Shown: in pieces, positions 1 through 6,749 of the stretch | Layout: every line of letters begins with the position of its first letter | Numbering within the stretch: the first letter of the stretch is position 1 | Source of the DNA: an uncultured Rhizobiaceae group bacterium | Lineage (GTDB): Bacteria; Pseudomonadota; Alphaproteobacteria; Rhizobiales; Rhizobiaceae | Assembly: GCA_938009335.1 (NCBI GenBank) | Contig: CALLHT010000200.1 | Location: 1-7,470, forward strand | Length of the DNA stretch: 7,470 nt | Direction: 5' to 3' | The notes under the pieces: generated by a model | What the model saw: the letters and a program-made list of their open reading frames with translations, nothing else | Database searches by the model: none | What the model was told of the DNA's origin: nothing | Translations under genes and position numbers: made by a program

Positions 1-30
1 ACACGCTCATGCCCGAAAGGAACTTACGCT

Positions 31-717
31 CTACTCTTTGCCCTCAGCAAGCTTTTCCACCATTGCCTCATGTTCCGGGGCAACAAGACCAGCAGAAATC
101 ACCAGTTTTGCTGCCTGCTCCACACTCATTTCGAGGATGTGAATATCTTCTTTCGGCACGAACAGCAAAAAACCTGAGGTTGGGTTTGGTGTTGTTGGCA
201 GAAACACTGACACTGTTTCATGGCCTTGCGACGTTAGAATGTGGTTCACTTCGCCGCGCGTATCTGTTGCAATAAAGGCAAGCGCCCAAATGCCCTTGCG
301 CGGGTACTCTACGAGACAGACTTTTTCGAACGAGGTTTCCTGCTCAGAAAACACCGTCTGGAAAATTTGCTTCAATCCGGAATACAGATTCCGCACAAAC
401 GGCATGCGGCCAAGCAGCGTCTCGCCATACCCGACGATCGTGCGCCCGATGAAATTGGCAGTAAGAAAGCCAATAATCGTGATCAGGAAGAAGGCAACGA
501 TCAACCCGAACCCTGGAATTGAAAATGGCAGATAAGTGTCAGGATTATAAACCGACGGGATATAGGGCTTCACCCAGCCATCCACCCAACCAATAAAACT
601 CCATACCAGGTAAGCGGTAATCGCCAACGGGGCAGTGATGATAAAGCCCGTCAGAAAATAGTTTCTAAGGCGCGTCAGCCCGCTCGTGCGTTTAACTTTG
701 GGTTCTTTTTCAGCCAT
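31..717 (-). CDS. DUF502 (COG2928) family integral membrane protein
   Basis: This 228-residue protein matches the DUF502/COG2928 family, whose biochemical role is unknown. A basic N-terminus (residues 1-19) is followed by a membrane helix at about 21-44 (FLTGFIITAPLAITAYLVW) and a second at about 66-92 (IPGFGLIVAFFLITIIGFL). Next comes the family's most recognisable stretch, GRTIVGYGETLLGRMPFVRNLYSGLKQ in outline, at 91-117. The soluble C-terminal half has the typical VFLPTTPNPTSGFLLFVP-like segment (171-188) and ends in a charged tail. Length is normal for the family. The gene lies 73 bp downstream of glmS on the same strand, an arrangement I recall from other Rhizobiales; cotranscription is likely but not proven. 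Its start codon lacks a strong Shine-Dalgarno sequence (only AAAGAA just upstream) and abuts an inverted repeat. Family assignment is firm; function is not known. Confidence 0.9.
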   Translation of the reverse strand: MAEKEPKVKRTSGLTRLRNYFLTGFIITAPLAITAYLVWSFIGWVDGWVKPYIPSVYNPDTYLPFSIPGFGLIVAFFLITIIGFLTANFIGRTIVGYGETLLGRMPFVRNLYSGLKQIFQTVFSEQETSFEKVCLVEYPRKGIWALAFIATDTRGEVNHILTSQGHETVSVFLPTTPNPTSGFLLFVPKEDIHILEMSVEQAAKLVISAGLVAPEHEAMVEKLAEGKE

Positions 718-718
718 C

Positions 719-760
719 GGAATTCTTTAAACCAACCATTGTGTCAAAGTGGTGAATTCC
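719..760 (-). repeat. Inverted repeat abutting the DUF502 start codon
   Basis: GGAATTC at 719-725 and GAATTCC at 754-760 form perfect 7-base arms around a 28-base interior. The interior read on the minus strand also holds an ACCA/TGGT pair and a TTGACA sequence. In mRNA the arm nearer the gene would cover the translation-initiation region one base ahead of the ATG at 717. It may be a regulatory hairpin or only two chance GAATTC sites. Confidence 0.4.
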
Positions 761-779
761 AACGACTAGTCAAGCGAAA

Positions 780-800
780 GGTCGAATTTATTATTCGACC
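780..800 (-). terminator. Hairpin overlapping the glmS stop codon (weak terminator or 3'-end stabiliser)
   Basis: GGTCGAAT (780-787) and ATTCGACC (793-800) pair perfectly around a five-base loop. Read on the minus strand, the stem contains the last glmS codons and the TAA stop lies where loop meets stem. Only TTT follows the stem, so this should be a weak or partial terminator, letting some transcription continue into the DUF502 gene. Confidence 0.5.
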
Positions 801-2617
801 GTGACCGATTTCGCGAGGTTACGCGGCTGGTCAACGTCGGTCCCCATCAATACCGCTGTATGGTAAGCCAGCATCTGGATCGGCATGGCATATACAAGCG
901 GAGTCAAAATATCCGGTGTTTCCGGCATGATGATGGTATGCTCGGCGTTAATGGAAGCCGCATCAGCACCCTTCTCATCCGTGATCAGGATAATTCGCCC
1001 GCCACGCGCAGCAACTTCCTGCATGTTGGAAACGGTTTTGTCGAAAATGTTGTCATGCGGAGCGATAACGACAACCGGCATGTCCTCATCAATCAAGGCG
1101 ATAGGACCGTGCTTCAACTCACCCGCTGCGTAACCTTCGGCGTGAATGTAGGAAATTTCTTTCAGCTTCAGCGCGCCTTCCATGGCAAGCGGATAGCTGG
1201 TGTCACGACCGAGATACAGAACATGACGCACTTTTTGAAGGTCATGCGCGACCTTTTCAATCTCGGCTTCTTTTTTCAAAGCCTGATTAATATATTTCGG
1301 CGCTTCGGTGACATCGCGCACGAGCTGACGTTCTTCTTCTGCGCTCAATGTGCCACGAGCACGACCTGCTGCAATACTTAAAGAAACAAGCGTAGATAAT
1401 TGACATGTAAAGGCTTTTGTGGAAGCAACGCCAATTTCTGGTCCTGCTAGTGTTGGAAATACAACATCCGATTCACGGGCAATGGTTGATTCACGCACAT
1501 TCACCACAGCACCGATGTGTTGCCCCTGCTCGCGGCAGTAACGCAGTGATGCAAGCGTGTCAGCAGTCTCACCAGATTGCGAAATAAAGAGCGACAAACC
1601 ATTCTTCGCCATAGGCATTTCGCGATAGCGGAACTCAGAAGCGATATCGATATCGACCGGCAAACGCGCATATCGCTCAAACCAGTATTTACCCACAAGA
1701 CCTGCCAAGAAAGCAGTACCACAAGCAGAGATCGCAACACGGTCAAGCTTTGCGAAATCAAACGGCATGTCCTCCTGAACACGTGCTTCACATTTTCCAA
1801 AATCGAGGTAATGCGAAAGCGTATGAGATATCACTTCCGGTTGCTCGAAGATTTCCTTCTGCATGAAATGGCGATGATTGCCTTTATCCACCATCAAGCT
1901 GGAACCGACCGACAATTGCATGATGCGTTCAACAGGTGCACCATCAAGATCAAATATCTCTACTTCTTTTTGCGTTAGAACACACCAATCACCATCTTCC
2001 AAATAGGTGATTTTGTTTGTGAACGGCGCAAGCGCAATGGCATCTGACCCAATATACATGCTGTCGTCACCATGACCGATCGCCAAAGGAGGGCCATTAC
2101 GCGCGCCAACAATCAGATCGGGCTGGTCTTTGAACATGATGGCTAGTGCGAAGGCGCCTTCGAGCCGCTTCAGTGCTTCAAGTGCTGCTTCACGTGGTGC
2201 CAGGCCTGATTTCAGGTTCTTTGCAACCAAATGCGCCACAACTTCGGTATCCGTCTCAGAGGTGAACGTATAACCATCAGCTTCAAGCTCATCACGAAGC
2301 TCGCGGAAGTTTTCGATAATCCCGTTGTGAACAAGCGCAACATTGTCTGAGAAATGGGGATGTGCATTCGTTTCATTCGGCACACCATGCGTTGCCCAAC
2401 GTGTGTGGCCAATGCCCGTAGTGCCTTGCAAAGGGCTTTCGTCCAGGCGGTTTGCCAGATTGACAAGTTTACCTTGCGCGCGACGACGGTCCAAATGTCC
2501 GCCTTCTTGCGTTGCAACACCTGCGGAATCATATCCGCGATACTCAAGCCGCTTAAGCGCATCCACCAATAATGGTGCTACAGGCTCATTTCCAACAATT
2601 CCAACAATACCGCACAT
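791..2617 (-). CDS. glmS: Glutamine--fructose-6-phosphate aminotransferase (isomerizing), GlmS
   Basis: GlmS makes glucosamine-6-phosphate from fructose-6-phosphate and glutamine in the cytoplasm, the first step toward UDP-GlcNAc. The 608-residue length matches the bacterial enzyme (E. coli 609). The N-terminal Ntn glutaminase domain (about 1-220) begins MCGIVGIVG, with Cys2 as nucleophile after Met removal; HTRWATHG at 71-78 contains Arg73, Asn98-Gly99 form the oxyanion hole, and Asp123 binds glutamine. Two SIS sugar-isomerase domains follow (about 290-430 and 460-600), with SQSGETADT at 346-354, EIGVASTKAF at 394-403, the Lys485/Glu488/His504 active-site set and Lys603 in the C-terminal tail DQPRNLAKSVTVE. 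All catalytic residues seem intact. The start is fixed by Cys2; GGGG and GAGG lie upstream. No SD-linked partner gene precedes it, and the upstream terminator implies its own promoter. Confidence 0.98.
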   Translation of the reverse strand: MCGIVGIVGNEPVAPLLVDALKRLEYRGYDSAGVATQEGGHLDRRRAQGKLVNLANRLDESPLQGTTGIGHTRWATHGVPNETNAHPHFSDNVALVHNGIIENFRELRDELEADGYTFTSETDTEVVAHLVAKNLKSGLAPREAALEALKRLEGAFALAIMFKDQPDLIVGARNGPPLAIGHGDDSMYIGSDAIALAPFTNKITYLEDGDWCVLTQKEVEIFDLDGAPVERIMQLSVGSSLMVDKGNHRHFMQKEIFEQPEVISHTLSHYLDFGKCEARVQEDMPFDFAKLDRVAISACGTAFLAGLVGKYWFERYARLPVDIDIASEFRYREMPMAKNGLSLFISQSGETADTLASLRYCREQGQHIGAVVNVRESTIARESDVVFPTLAGPEIGVASTKAFTCQLSTLVSLSIAAGRARGTLSAEEERQLVRDVTEAPKYINQALKKEAEIEKVAHDLQKVRHVLYLGRDTSYPLAMEGALKLKEISYIHAEGYAAGELKHGPIALIDEDMPVVVIAPHDNIFDKTVSNMQEVAARGGRIILITDEKGADAASINAEHTIIMPETPDILTPLVYAMPIQMLAYHTAVLMGTDVDQPRNLAKSVTVE

Positions 2618-2800
2618 GGCTCATTCCCCGTTTCCTCAATCAGCCCGTAGTGCCTACCCGCAAAGACTCATCAAAGATATTCAATTCAGATTTCAAACCG
2701 TTTCGTCCAAACGTTTGTGGGGTTAGATACCAGAGTTTGATTACCGTTCGGCAATTAAAATTGGTTACTGTTTGGTTAATTACTCTTTTCTAGGCGCAAA
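2618..2800 (-). promoter_or_regulatory. glmS upstream region with a LacI/PurR-like palindrome
   Basis: This 183-bp noncoding stretch lies between glmS and the terminator of the secreted-protein gene, so it must hold the glmS promoter. The clearest element is the perfect 10-bp palindrome CAAACGTTTG at 2708-2717, with a related AAACCGTTT at 2695-2703 on the plus strand. Central-CG palindromes of this kind are typical operators of LacI/GalR-family regulators. A possible -35 (TTGAAA on the minus strand, around 2689-2694) has no convincing -10 partner. I see no match to the Gram-positive glmS ribozyme, but cannot fold it here. Confidence 0.45.
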
Positions 2801-2829
2801 AAATGCGCGCCAGTCTTTAGCGCGCATTT
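2801..2829 (-). terminator. Intrinsic terminator of the secreted-protein gene
   Basis: AAATGCGCGC (2801-2810) and GCGCGCATTT (2820-2829) form a perfect 10-bp G+C-rich stem with a nine-base loop. Read on the minus strand the stem runs into six consecutive T residues (the last three stem bases plus three more) before GCG. It lies 26 bp past the stop of the 154-residue ORF and separates that transcript from glmS. Confidence 0.85.
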
Positions 2830-2855
2830 CACGATTTCAAAGTGTTTGCTGCTGT

Positions 2856-3320
2856 TTAGCAGTCAATGAATACCACAAAAGGCAAGTCAGCTGACGAACC
2901 GTTCGGTGCCCATGTTCTGACAAATACTCCATTGTCTTTTCCGTTTCTTCGCGCCGCAGACATAAAGCCAGGTTGGGTACCTGTTGTCGAGGTAGCAACA
3001 TTTCCGACATAGGCACATTGCACAACGTTACGCCAGAACGTGACCTCATATTGTCCGGTGCCCAGTCTTGTCGAATTAATCTCACCTTTGCCACGGGCCT
3101 TCGTGCCATTTGAGTTGATAAACGCCCAAAGCACACCGTTACCACGTCCTGTACCGCCAAAGCCGTTATTCCTGAACCCACCGCCGGTGGTTGGGCCTGC
3201 ATTCATGTCCTTTTCTGCTGATGCTACGGCATTCCCACCATTGCTGAACTGAGCTGTGGCCACGCCTGTTGTCATGGCCAAAGCAGCAAAAGATACTACT
3301 ATTTTTTTCATCAACGTCAT
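2856..3320 (-). CDS. Small exported protein of unknown function with a C-terminal two-cysteine beta-rich domain
   Basis: This 154-residue protein begins with a Sec signal peptide: KK at 5-6, a hydrophobic core at 7-20, and an ATA|Q cleavage site expected after Ala23. A Gly/Asn-rich segment (26-62) follows. The C-terminal half has alternating strand-like motifs: GVLWAFINSNGT (62-73), YEVTFWRNVVQCAYVG (91-106), GVFVRTWAPNGSSADLPFVVFIDC (131-154). This pattern, a strand with a Cys, then an NGVFVxT strand and a terminal PFxxxxxC, resembles a domain I recall from many secreted bacterial proteins without assigned function. Cys102 and Cys154 could form a disulfide in the periplasm. The start at 3320 has a well-placed GGAG seven bases upstream; Met4 is too far from it. 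It lies between glmU and glmS but has its own leader and terminator, so it is probably an independent insertion. No enzymatic role is claimed. Confidence 0.8.
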   Translation of the reverse strand: MTLMKKIVVSFAALAMTTGVATAQFSNGGNAVASAEKDMNAGPTTGGGFRNNGFGGTGRGNGVLWAFINSNGTKARGKGEINSTRLGTGQYEVTFWRNVVQCAYVGNVATSTTGTQPGFMSAARRNGKDNGVFVRTWAPNGSSADLPFVVFIDC

Positions 3321-3499
3321 ATTTACGCTCCAAATTTATGTCTTCAAAAGAAGAAGTCTGAAACGCCCCTTAATGGTTGGGTAACACATTTGTGTTCTCG
3401 GAAAAAGTGCCGGAATGCACACTTCGAAACATAGCCCCTTAAGATATTGAATTTAAATACATAAATTTTGCGCAAGTTTCTAACGTATGGGAAGATACG
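3321..3499 (-). promoter_or_regulatory. Upstream region of the exported-protein gene, with two GGGGC boxes and a dyad
   Basis: This 179-bp region follows the glmU stop and is A+T rich at 3440-3470, which suits a promoter. On the minus strand it has TTAAGGGGCTAT (3442-3431), a 14-bp dyad AACACA-N2-TGTGTT (plus strand 3383-3396), then TTAAGGGGCGTT (3373-3362), followed 41 bases later by the start codon. A small TCTTC/GAAGA hairpin (3341-3354) lies in the leader. No textbook -35/-10 pair stands out. Confidence 0.5.
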
Positions 3500-3500
3500 T
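3483..3500 (-). repeat. Short inverted repeat at the glmU stop codon
   Basis: ACGTAT (3483-3488) and ATACGT (3495-3500) are perfect six-base arms around a six-base loop, and the repeat touches the glmU TGA stop. There is no T tract after the stem on the minus strand, so it is a poor terminator; it could protect the 3' end or be chance. Confidence 0.35.
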
Positions 3501-4867
3501 CAGCTTTTGCTCCTTTTTTGCTTTAAAGCTGCATTGCGTTCGCGAATTGCATTTGCATAATTGGGTTTGTTGGATTGGCGGCCACGAGCAACACCAAGTG
3601 CATTATCGGGCACATTCTCCGTAATCACACTCCCGGATGCCACAAATGCACCATTGCCAATGGTAACAGGGGCGACCAATGAAGAATTGGATCCAACGAA
3701 AGCATTTATGCCGATGGTCGTTTTATGCTTGTTCATGCCATCATAGTTGCAGGTAATCGTTCCTGCGCCAATATTGGCTTCTGAACCGATTTCCGCGTCA
3801 CCAATGTAGGTCAGGTGATTGACCTTAGCGCCTTGGTGTATATCCGCGTTCTTGATTTCTACAAAGTTTCCGACTTTTGTGCCTTCGGCAAGGTTTGCAC
3901 CCGGGCGCAAGCGCGCATAAGGACCAATTTCTGCGCCCTCACCTACAGTAGCTCCCTCAAGGTGACTGAATGCACGAATGCGGGCATTTGCTTTGACGGT
4001 TACACCGGGACCAAAGAAAATATTCGGCTCAAGCATCACATTGGGTTCAATCACGGTATCAGCATGCAGAAATACAGTTTCCGGCGCTTGCATGGTAACA
4101 CCCGCCGTCATCATTTCATGACGCTTAGCTTGCTGCCACAGTGCTTCTACGTCAGCCAACCCATTGCGCGTATTCACGCCCATAACTTCTGTTTCTTCCG
4201 CTTCTATCGCAGTTACTGAAAAGCCTTTTGCATTTGCAATTTCTACGACATCGGTCAGGTAATATTCTTTGTTAGCATTGTCGTTGGTAATCGCATCCAG
4301 AAGTTCCAGTGCATGCGCTCCGGCAAGGCCCATGATGCCGCCGTTGCAAAAATCGACTTCGCGCTCGTGATCGCTAGCGTCCTTATGCTCTCGAATGGCC
4401 AAGAGCTTGCTGTCATCTTCTAACAGTCGGCCATAGCCCGTCGGATCATCGGCACGGAAGCCCAGAACAACAACTGCTGCACCTTCTGCCAACTCAGAAC
4501 GCATTCTGCTCAGCGTCCCGGGACGCAACAGGGGCGTATCCCCGAAAAGCACCAGAATATCGTCAGTGCCTTTTTCGATTGCTGCTCGCGCTGCCAGAAC
4601 CGCATGACCTGTTCCAAGGCGCTCGGTTTGTTCGAAGATTTGAGATTGCGGGTGAGAAGCGGATACTGAACTGCTCACCAATTCAAACCCGTTTCCGGCG
4701 ACAACAGCTATGTCTGTGCATCCAGCATCAACGGATACATTCAATACATGAGTGACCATAGGAAGTCCGGCAACCTTGTGCATGACCTTGGGCAAAGGAG
4801 AGCGCATTCGGGTGCCTTCTCCAGCGGCAAGAATTAGGGCGAGGCAAGAACGTGACATGATTGGCAT
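3500..4867 (-). CDS. glmU: Bifunctional UDP-N-acetylglucosamine pyrophosphorylase / glucosamine-1-phosphate acetyltransferase, GlmU
   Basis: GlmU acetylates GlcN-1-P with acetyl-CoA and then couples the product to UTP, giving UDP-GlcNAc for peptidoglycan and lipid A. The reading frame has 455 codons, against 456 in E. coli. The N-terminal pyrophosphorylase domain (about 7-235) has the nucleotide signature LAAGEGTRM at 13-21 with Lys27, Gln80, GTGH at 85-88, Asp110 in LFGD, and Asn232 in GVNTR. The C-terminal left-handed beta-helix (about 260-455) has isoleucine-patch hexapeptides and acetyltransferase residues Arg321, Lys339, His351, Tyr354, Asn374 and Lys380 by alignment with the E. coli enzyme from memory. 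The start is uncertain: ATG at 4867 or, three codons in, ATG at 4858, which gives the more family-like MSRSCLALILAAG. The only strong SD-like sequence, GGAGGA, lies about 27 bases before the first ATG. Divergent from the EamA gene. Confidence 0.97.
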   Translation of the reverse strand: MPIMSRSCLALILAAGEGTRMRSPLPKVMHKVAGLPMVTHVLNVSVDAGCTDIAVVAGNGFELVSSSVSASHPQSQIFEQTERLGTGHAVLAARAAIEKGTDDILVLFGDTPLLRPGTLSRMRSELAEGAAVVVLGFRADDPTGYGRLLEDDSKLLAIREHKDASDHEREVDFCNGGIMGLAGAHALELLDAITNDNANKEYYLTDVVEIANAKGFSVTAIEAEETEVMGVNTRNGLADVEALWQQAKRHEMMTAGVTMQAPETVFLHADTVIEPNVMLEPNIFFGPGVTVKANARIRAFSHLEGATVGEGAEIGPYARLRPGANLAEGTKVGNFVEIKNADIHQGAKVNHLTYIGDAEIGSEANIGAGTITCNYDGMNKHKTTIGINAFVGSNSSLVAPVTIGNGAFVASGSVITENVPDNALGVARGRQSNKPNYANAIRERNAALKQKRSKS

Positions 4868-4989
4868 CCAACATCGATTCGAATGATCTTTCTTTCCTCC
4901 AAATACCGAATCCTGCTTGGAATGGATAGTCCCGGATGATACCGGATATGGGTGATCTATTTCTTACAATGGGCTAAGCGACAAATCTT
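4868..4989. promoter_or_regulatory. Divergent intergenic region between glmU and the EamA transporter
   Basis: These 122 bp must hold the start signals for both genes. For the rightward gene, TACAAT at 4965-4970 is a good -10 sequence 19 bp before the ATG, implying a very short leader; no TTGACA-like -35 sits at the right distance. Instead CCGGAT occurs twice (4932-4937 and 4942-4947), exactly ten base pairs apart and overlapping the expected -35 position, which could be an activator or repressor site. ATTCGAAT at 4877-4884 is a palindrome between glmU's GGAGGA and its start. Confidence 0.4.
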
Positions 4990-5898
4990 ATGAAGAACTC
5001 CGCGCCGCTGGCCTATCTAATGCTGTTCATAGCCCCTGCGTTTTTCACCACAAATGTTATATTTGGAAAGATGCTCGTTTCTGTCGAGCCATTTACGCTT
5101 GCATTCCTACGTTGGTGGATTGCGTCACTTATTCTGCTTGCGTTTTGCCAACCTCATTGGGCCTTGATGATGCAAGTATTCAGAAAGAACATGGGCTTCT
5201 GCTTTGCAGCAGCATTCTTTGCATTCTGGATATGTGGTGGAATGGTTTACACAGCACTTAAAGACACCACTGCTACGAACGGAACGCTTATTTACACCAC
5301 GCCACCACTTCTGATTCTGATTATGGATTCAATCTGGCGAGGCAGAAAAATATCGGTGCGAGAGATCTTTGGCATCGCGCTGGCAATTTTCGGCGTGGGA
5401 GCGATCATCGCCAAAGGCAACCCGGAAAATCTTATGTTGCTGAAGTTTAACACAGGTGATCTCATATTTGTCGCTGCAGCCATTGCATGGGCTTTTTATT
5501 CGGTGATGCTTAAGTCGCCGCGGCTTTCTGAGCTCGATACGCTTCCCTTGCTCGCTCTGCTTGCGGTCTGCGGCAGCATATTGCTATTCCCCTTTTCGAT
5601 GTATGAAATTGCCACAACAGGCAATGTTCCGACAACAGGGTTTGAGTGGGGCATCATTGCAGCAATCGTGTTGCTGTCATCACTATTGTCGTTCTCCACT
5701 TTCCAGTATGGCGTAAAGGTCCTAGGCTCCTCAATCGCAGGCATTTTCATGTACCTCCTGCCGCCATGGGGATTGTTCTTTGCTTGGATATTGTTAGGTG
5801 AGCGGATGGAAGGCTTTCATATCATGGGAACAATCATGATCATGTCCGGGATTATTGCCGCGACATTGCCTTTGGAGCGCTTAAAGCGAAAAGGCTAA
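4990..5898 (+). CDS. EamA/DMT superfamily transporter (RhaT/YdcZ-like permease)
   Basis: A 302-residue inner-membrane protein with about ten hydrophobic helices in two tandem EamA repeats (about 12-141 and 157-295), the usual layout and length of drug/metabolite transporters. The first repeat has the family-typical segment NVIFGKMLVSVEPFTLAFLR at 22-41, the second an AWAFYSVMLK segment at 166-175 and, near the end, GIFMYLLPPW (251-260) and LLGE (268-271). A basic tail (RLKRKG) ends the protein. Members export amino acids, sugars, nucleosides or other small molecules; the substrate cannot be read from sequence. The start at 4990 gives a full first helix but has no clear SD, in keeping with a short leader from TACAAT at 4965. 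Its stop overlaps the end of the facing ccdA-like gene by 4 bp, leaving no room for a separate terminator. Confidence 0.9.
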   Translation: MKNSAPLAYLMLFIAPAFFTTNVIFGKMLVSVEPFTLAFLRWWIASLILLAFCQPHWALMMQVFRKNMGFCFAAAFFAFWICGGMVYTALKDTTATNGTLIYTTPPLLILIMDSIWRGRKISVREIFGIALAIFGVGAIIAKGNPENLMLLKFNTGDLIFVAAAIAWAFYSVMLKSPRLSELDTLPLLALLAVCGSILLFPFSMYEIATTGNVPTTGFEWGIIAAIVLLSSLLSFSTFQYGVKVLGSSIAGIFMYLLPPWGLFFAWILLGERMEGFHIMGTIMIMSGIIAATLPLERLKRKG

Positions 5899-6629
5899 CC
5901 GATCTGTCCAAGGAATGGGAATGTCGCCAGCATCCAGAAAGCCAGTCGCTGCAAGCCACCGGTGAGGAACAATATTCCGGTCAAGATGAGTAAGATGCCA
6001 ACGCCCTGCTCTACACGCCCGAGATGTTGCTTGAAACGCCCCAAGAACTGCATGAATGGTCCGATAAACAGTGCCGCCAATACAAATGGGATACCAAGCC
6101 CTGCAGAATAAACGCCGAGCAAAATAGCACCTTGTCCAACAGTATCCTTTGAAGCAGCCAAACTTAAGATTGGCGCAAGGATCGGACCGATGCATGGCGT
6201 CCACCCAAAGGCAAATGCCAATCCCATCACAAAGCTTCCGAATGGGCCACTGCCACCTGCTTGAAAACGCGCTTCTCTTTGCAGCAGGCCGATCTTAAAC
6301 AACCCAAGAAAATGCAGCCCCATGATGATAATCACCACGCCTGCTACTTTTGCCAGTACATCAGACCACTCAAGCAGCAATTTACCCAATGCCGTTGCGG
6401 ATGCGCCAAGTGATATAAAGACGACCGAAAACCCCAACACAAACAAAAGTGAATTGCCAACAACCTTGTTTCGCAAACGTCTGGTGTTATCCGCAGCAGC
6501 ATTCTCTGTGAGTTCGGAAAGGCTGGATCCTGCCATGTAGCACATATAAGGCGGAACAAGCGGTAAAACGCAGGGTGAAAGAAACGAAATCGCCCCCCCA
6601 ATCAGGGCATAAAAGAAATATGCATCCAT
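5895..6629 (-). CDS. ccdA: CcdA-type cytochrome c biogenesis / thiol-disulfide transmembrane protein
   Basis: The 244-residue protein matches the CcdA family, equivalent to the membrane core of DsbD, which passes reducing power from cytoplasmic thioredoxin across the inner membrane to periplasmic thiol proteins, including the cytochrome c haem-ligation system. About six helices are visible. The two redox cysteines lie in the expected contexts: Cys20 in FLSPCVLPLVPPY (16-28) at helix 1 and Cys146 in GWTPCIGPILAPI (142-154) at helix 4. A Cys30 in YMCYMAG is additional. Length is normal for a stand-alone CcdA. Translation probably starts at 6629; GGAAGG lies about 15 bases upstream, somewhat far. 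No thioredoxin-like partner or other ccm gene is in the window. The gene converges with the EamA gene with a 4-bp overlap. The exact subfamily (cytochrome c maturation or other reductant supply) is inferred. Confidence 0.9.
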   Translation of the reverse strand: MDAYFFYALIGGAISFLSPCVLPLVPPYMCYMAGSSLSELTENAAADNTRRLRNKVVGNSLLFVLGFSVVFISLGASATALGKLLLEWSDVLAKVAGVVIIIMGLHFLGLFKIGLLQREARFQAGGSGPFGSFVMGLAFAFGWTPCIGPILAPILSLAASKDTVGQGAILLGVYSAGLGIPFVLAALFIGPFMQFLGRFKQHLGRVEQGVGILLILTGILFLTGGLQRLAFWMLATFPFLGQIG

Positions 6630-6749
6630 GGTGTTTTAACAGCGCCTTCCGGTTTTCTGGTGCACCTATACGCGCTCAATCACTCACGCGGAAGTCACAC
6701 TAACGAGAATGCTCTATTTTTGAACAGAAGAGGCGATTTTCATTGCTGG

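Noticed and set aside
1..10. Possible start of a further leftward gene (minus-strand ATG at 10-8), perhaps recG by Rhizobiales gene order
   Set aside because: Only ten bases are visible and no SD precedes them, so no gene can be supported.
860..1381. Long open frame on the plus strand inside glmS (173 codons)
   Set aside because: It is a shadow of the well-supported glmS frame and its translation resembles no family I recognise.
2343..2793. Plus-strand open frames across the 5' end of glmS and its upstream region
   Set aside because: Low-complexity composition, no SD, and overlap with the conserved glutaminase domain and promoter region.
2618..2800. glmS ribozyme in the glmS leader
   Set aside because: That ribozyme is typical of Gram-positive bacteria and no conserved core sequence was recognised here; a covariance-model search would decide.
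2837..3202. 121-codon minus-strand frame overlapping the exported-protein gene
   Set aside because: The alternative frame has a signal peptide, a good SD and family-like motifs; this one has none.
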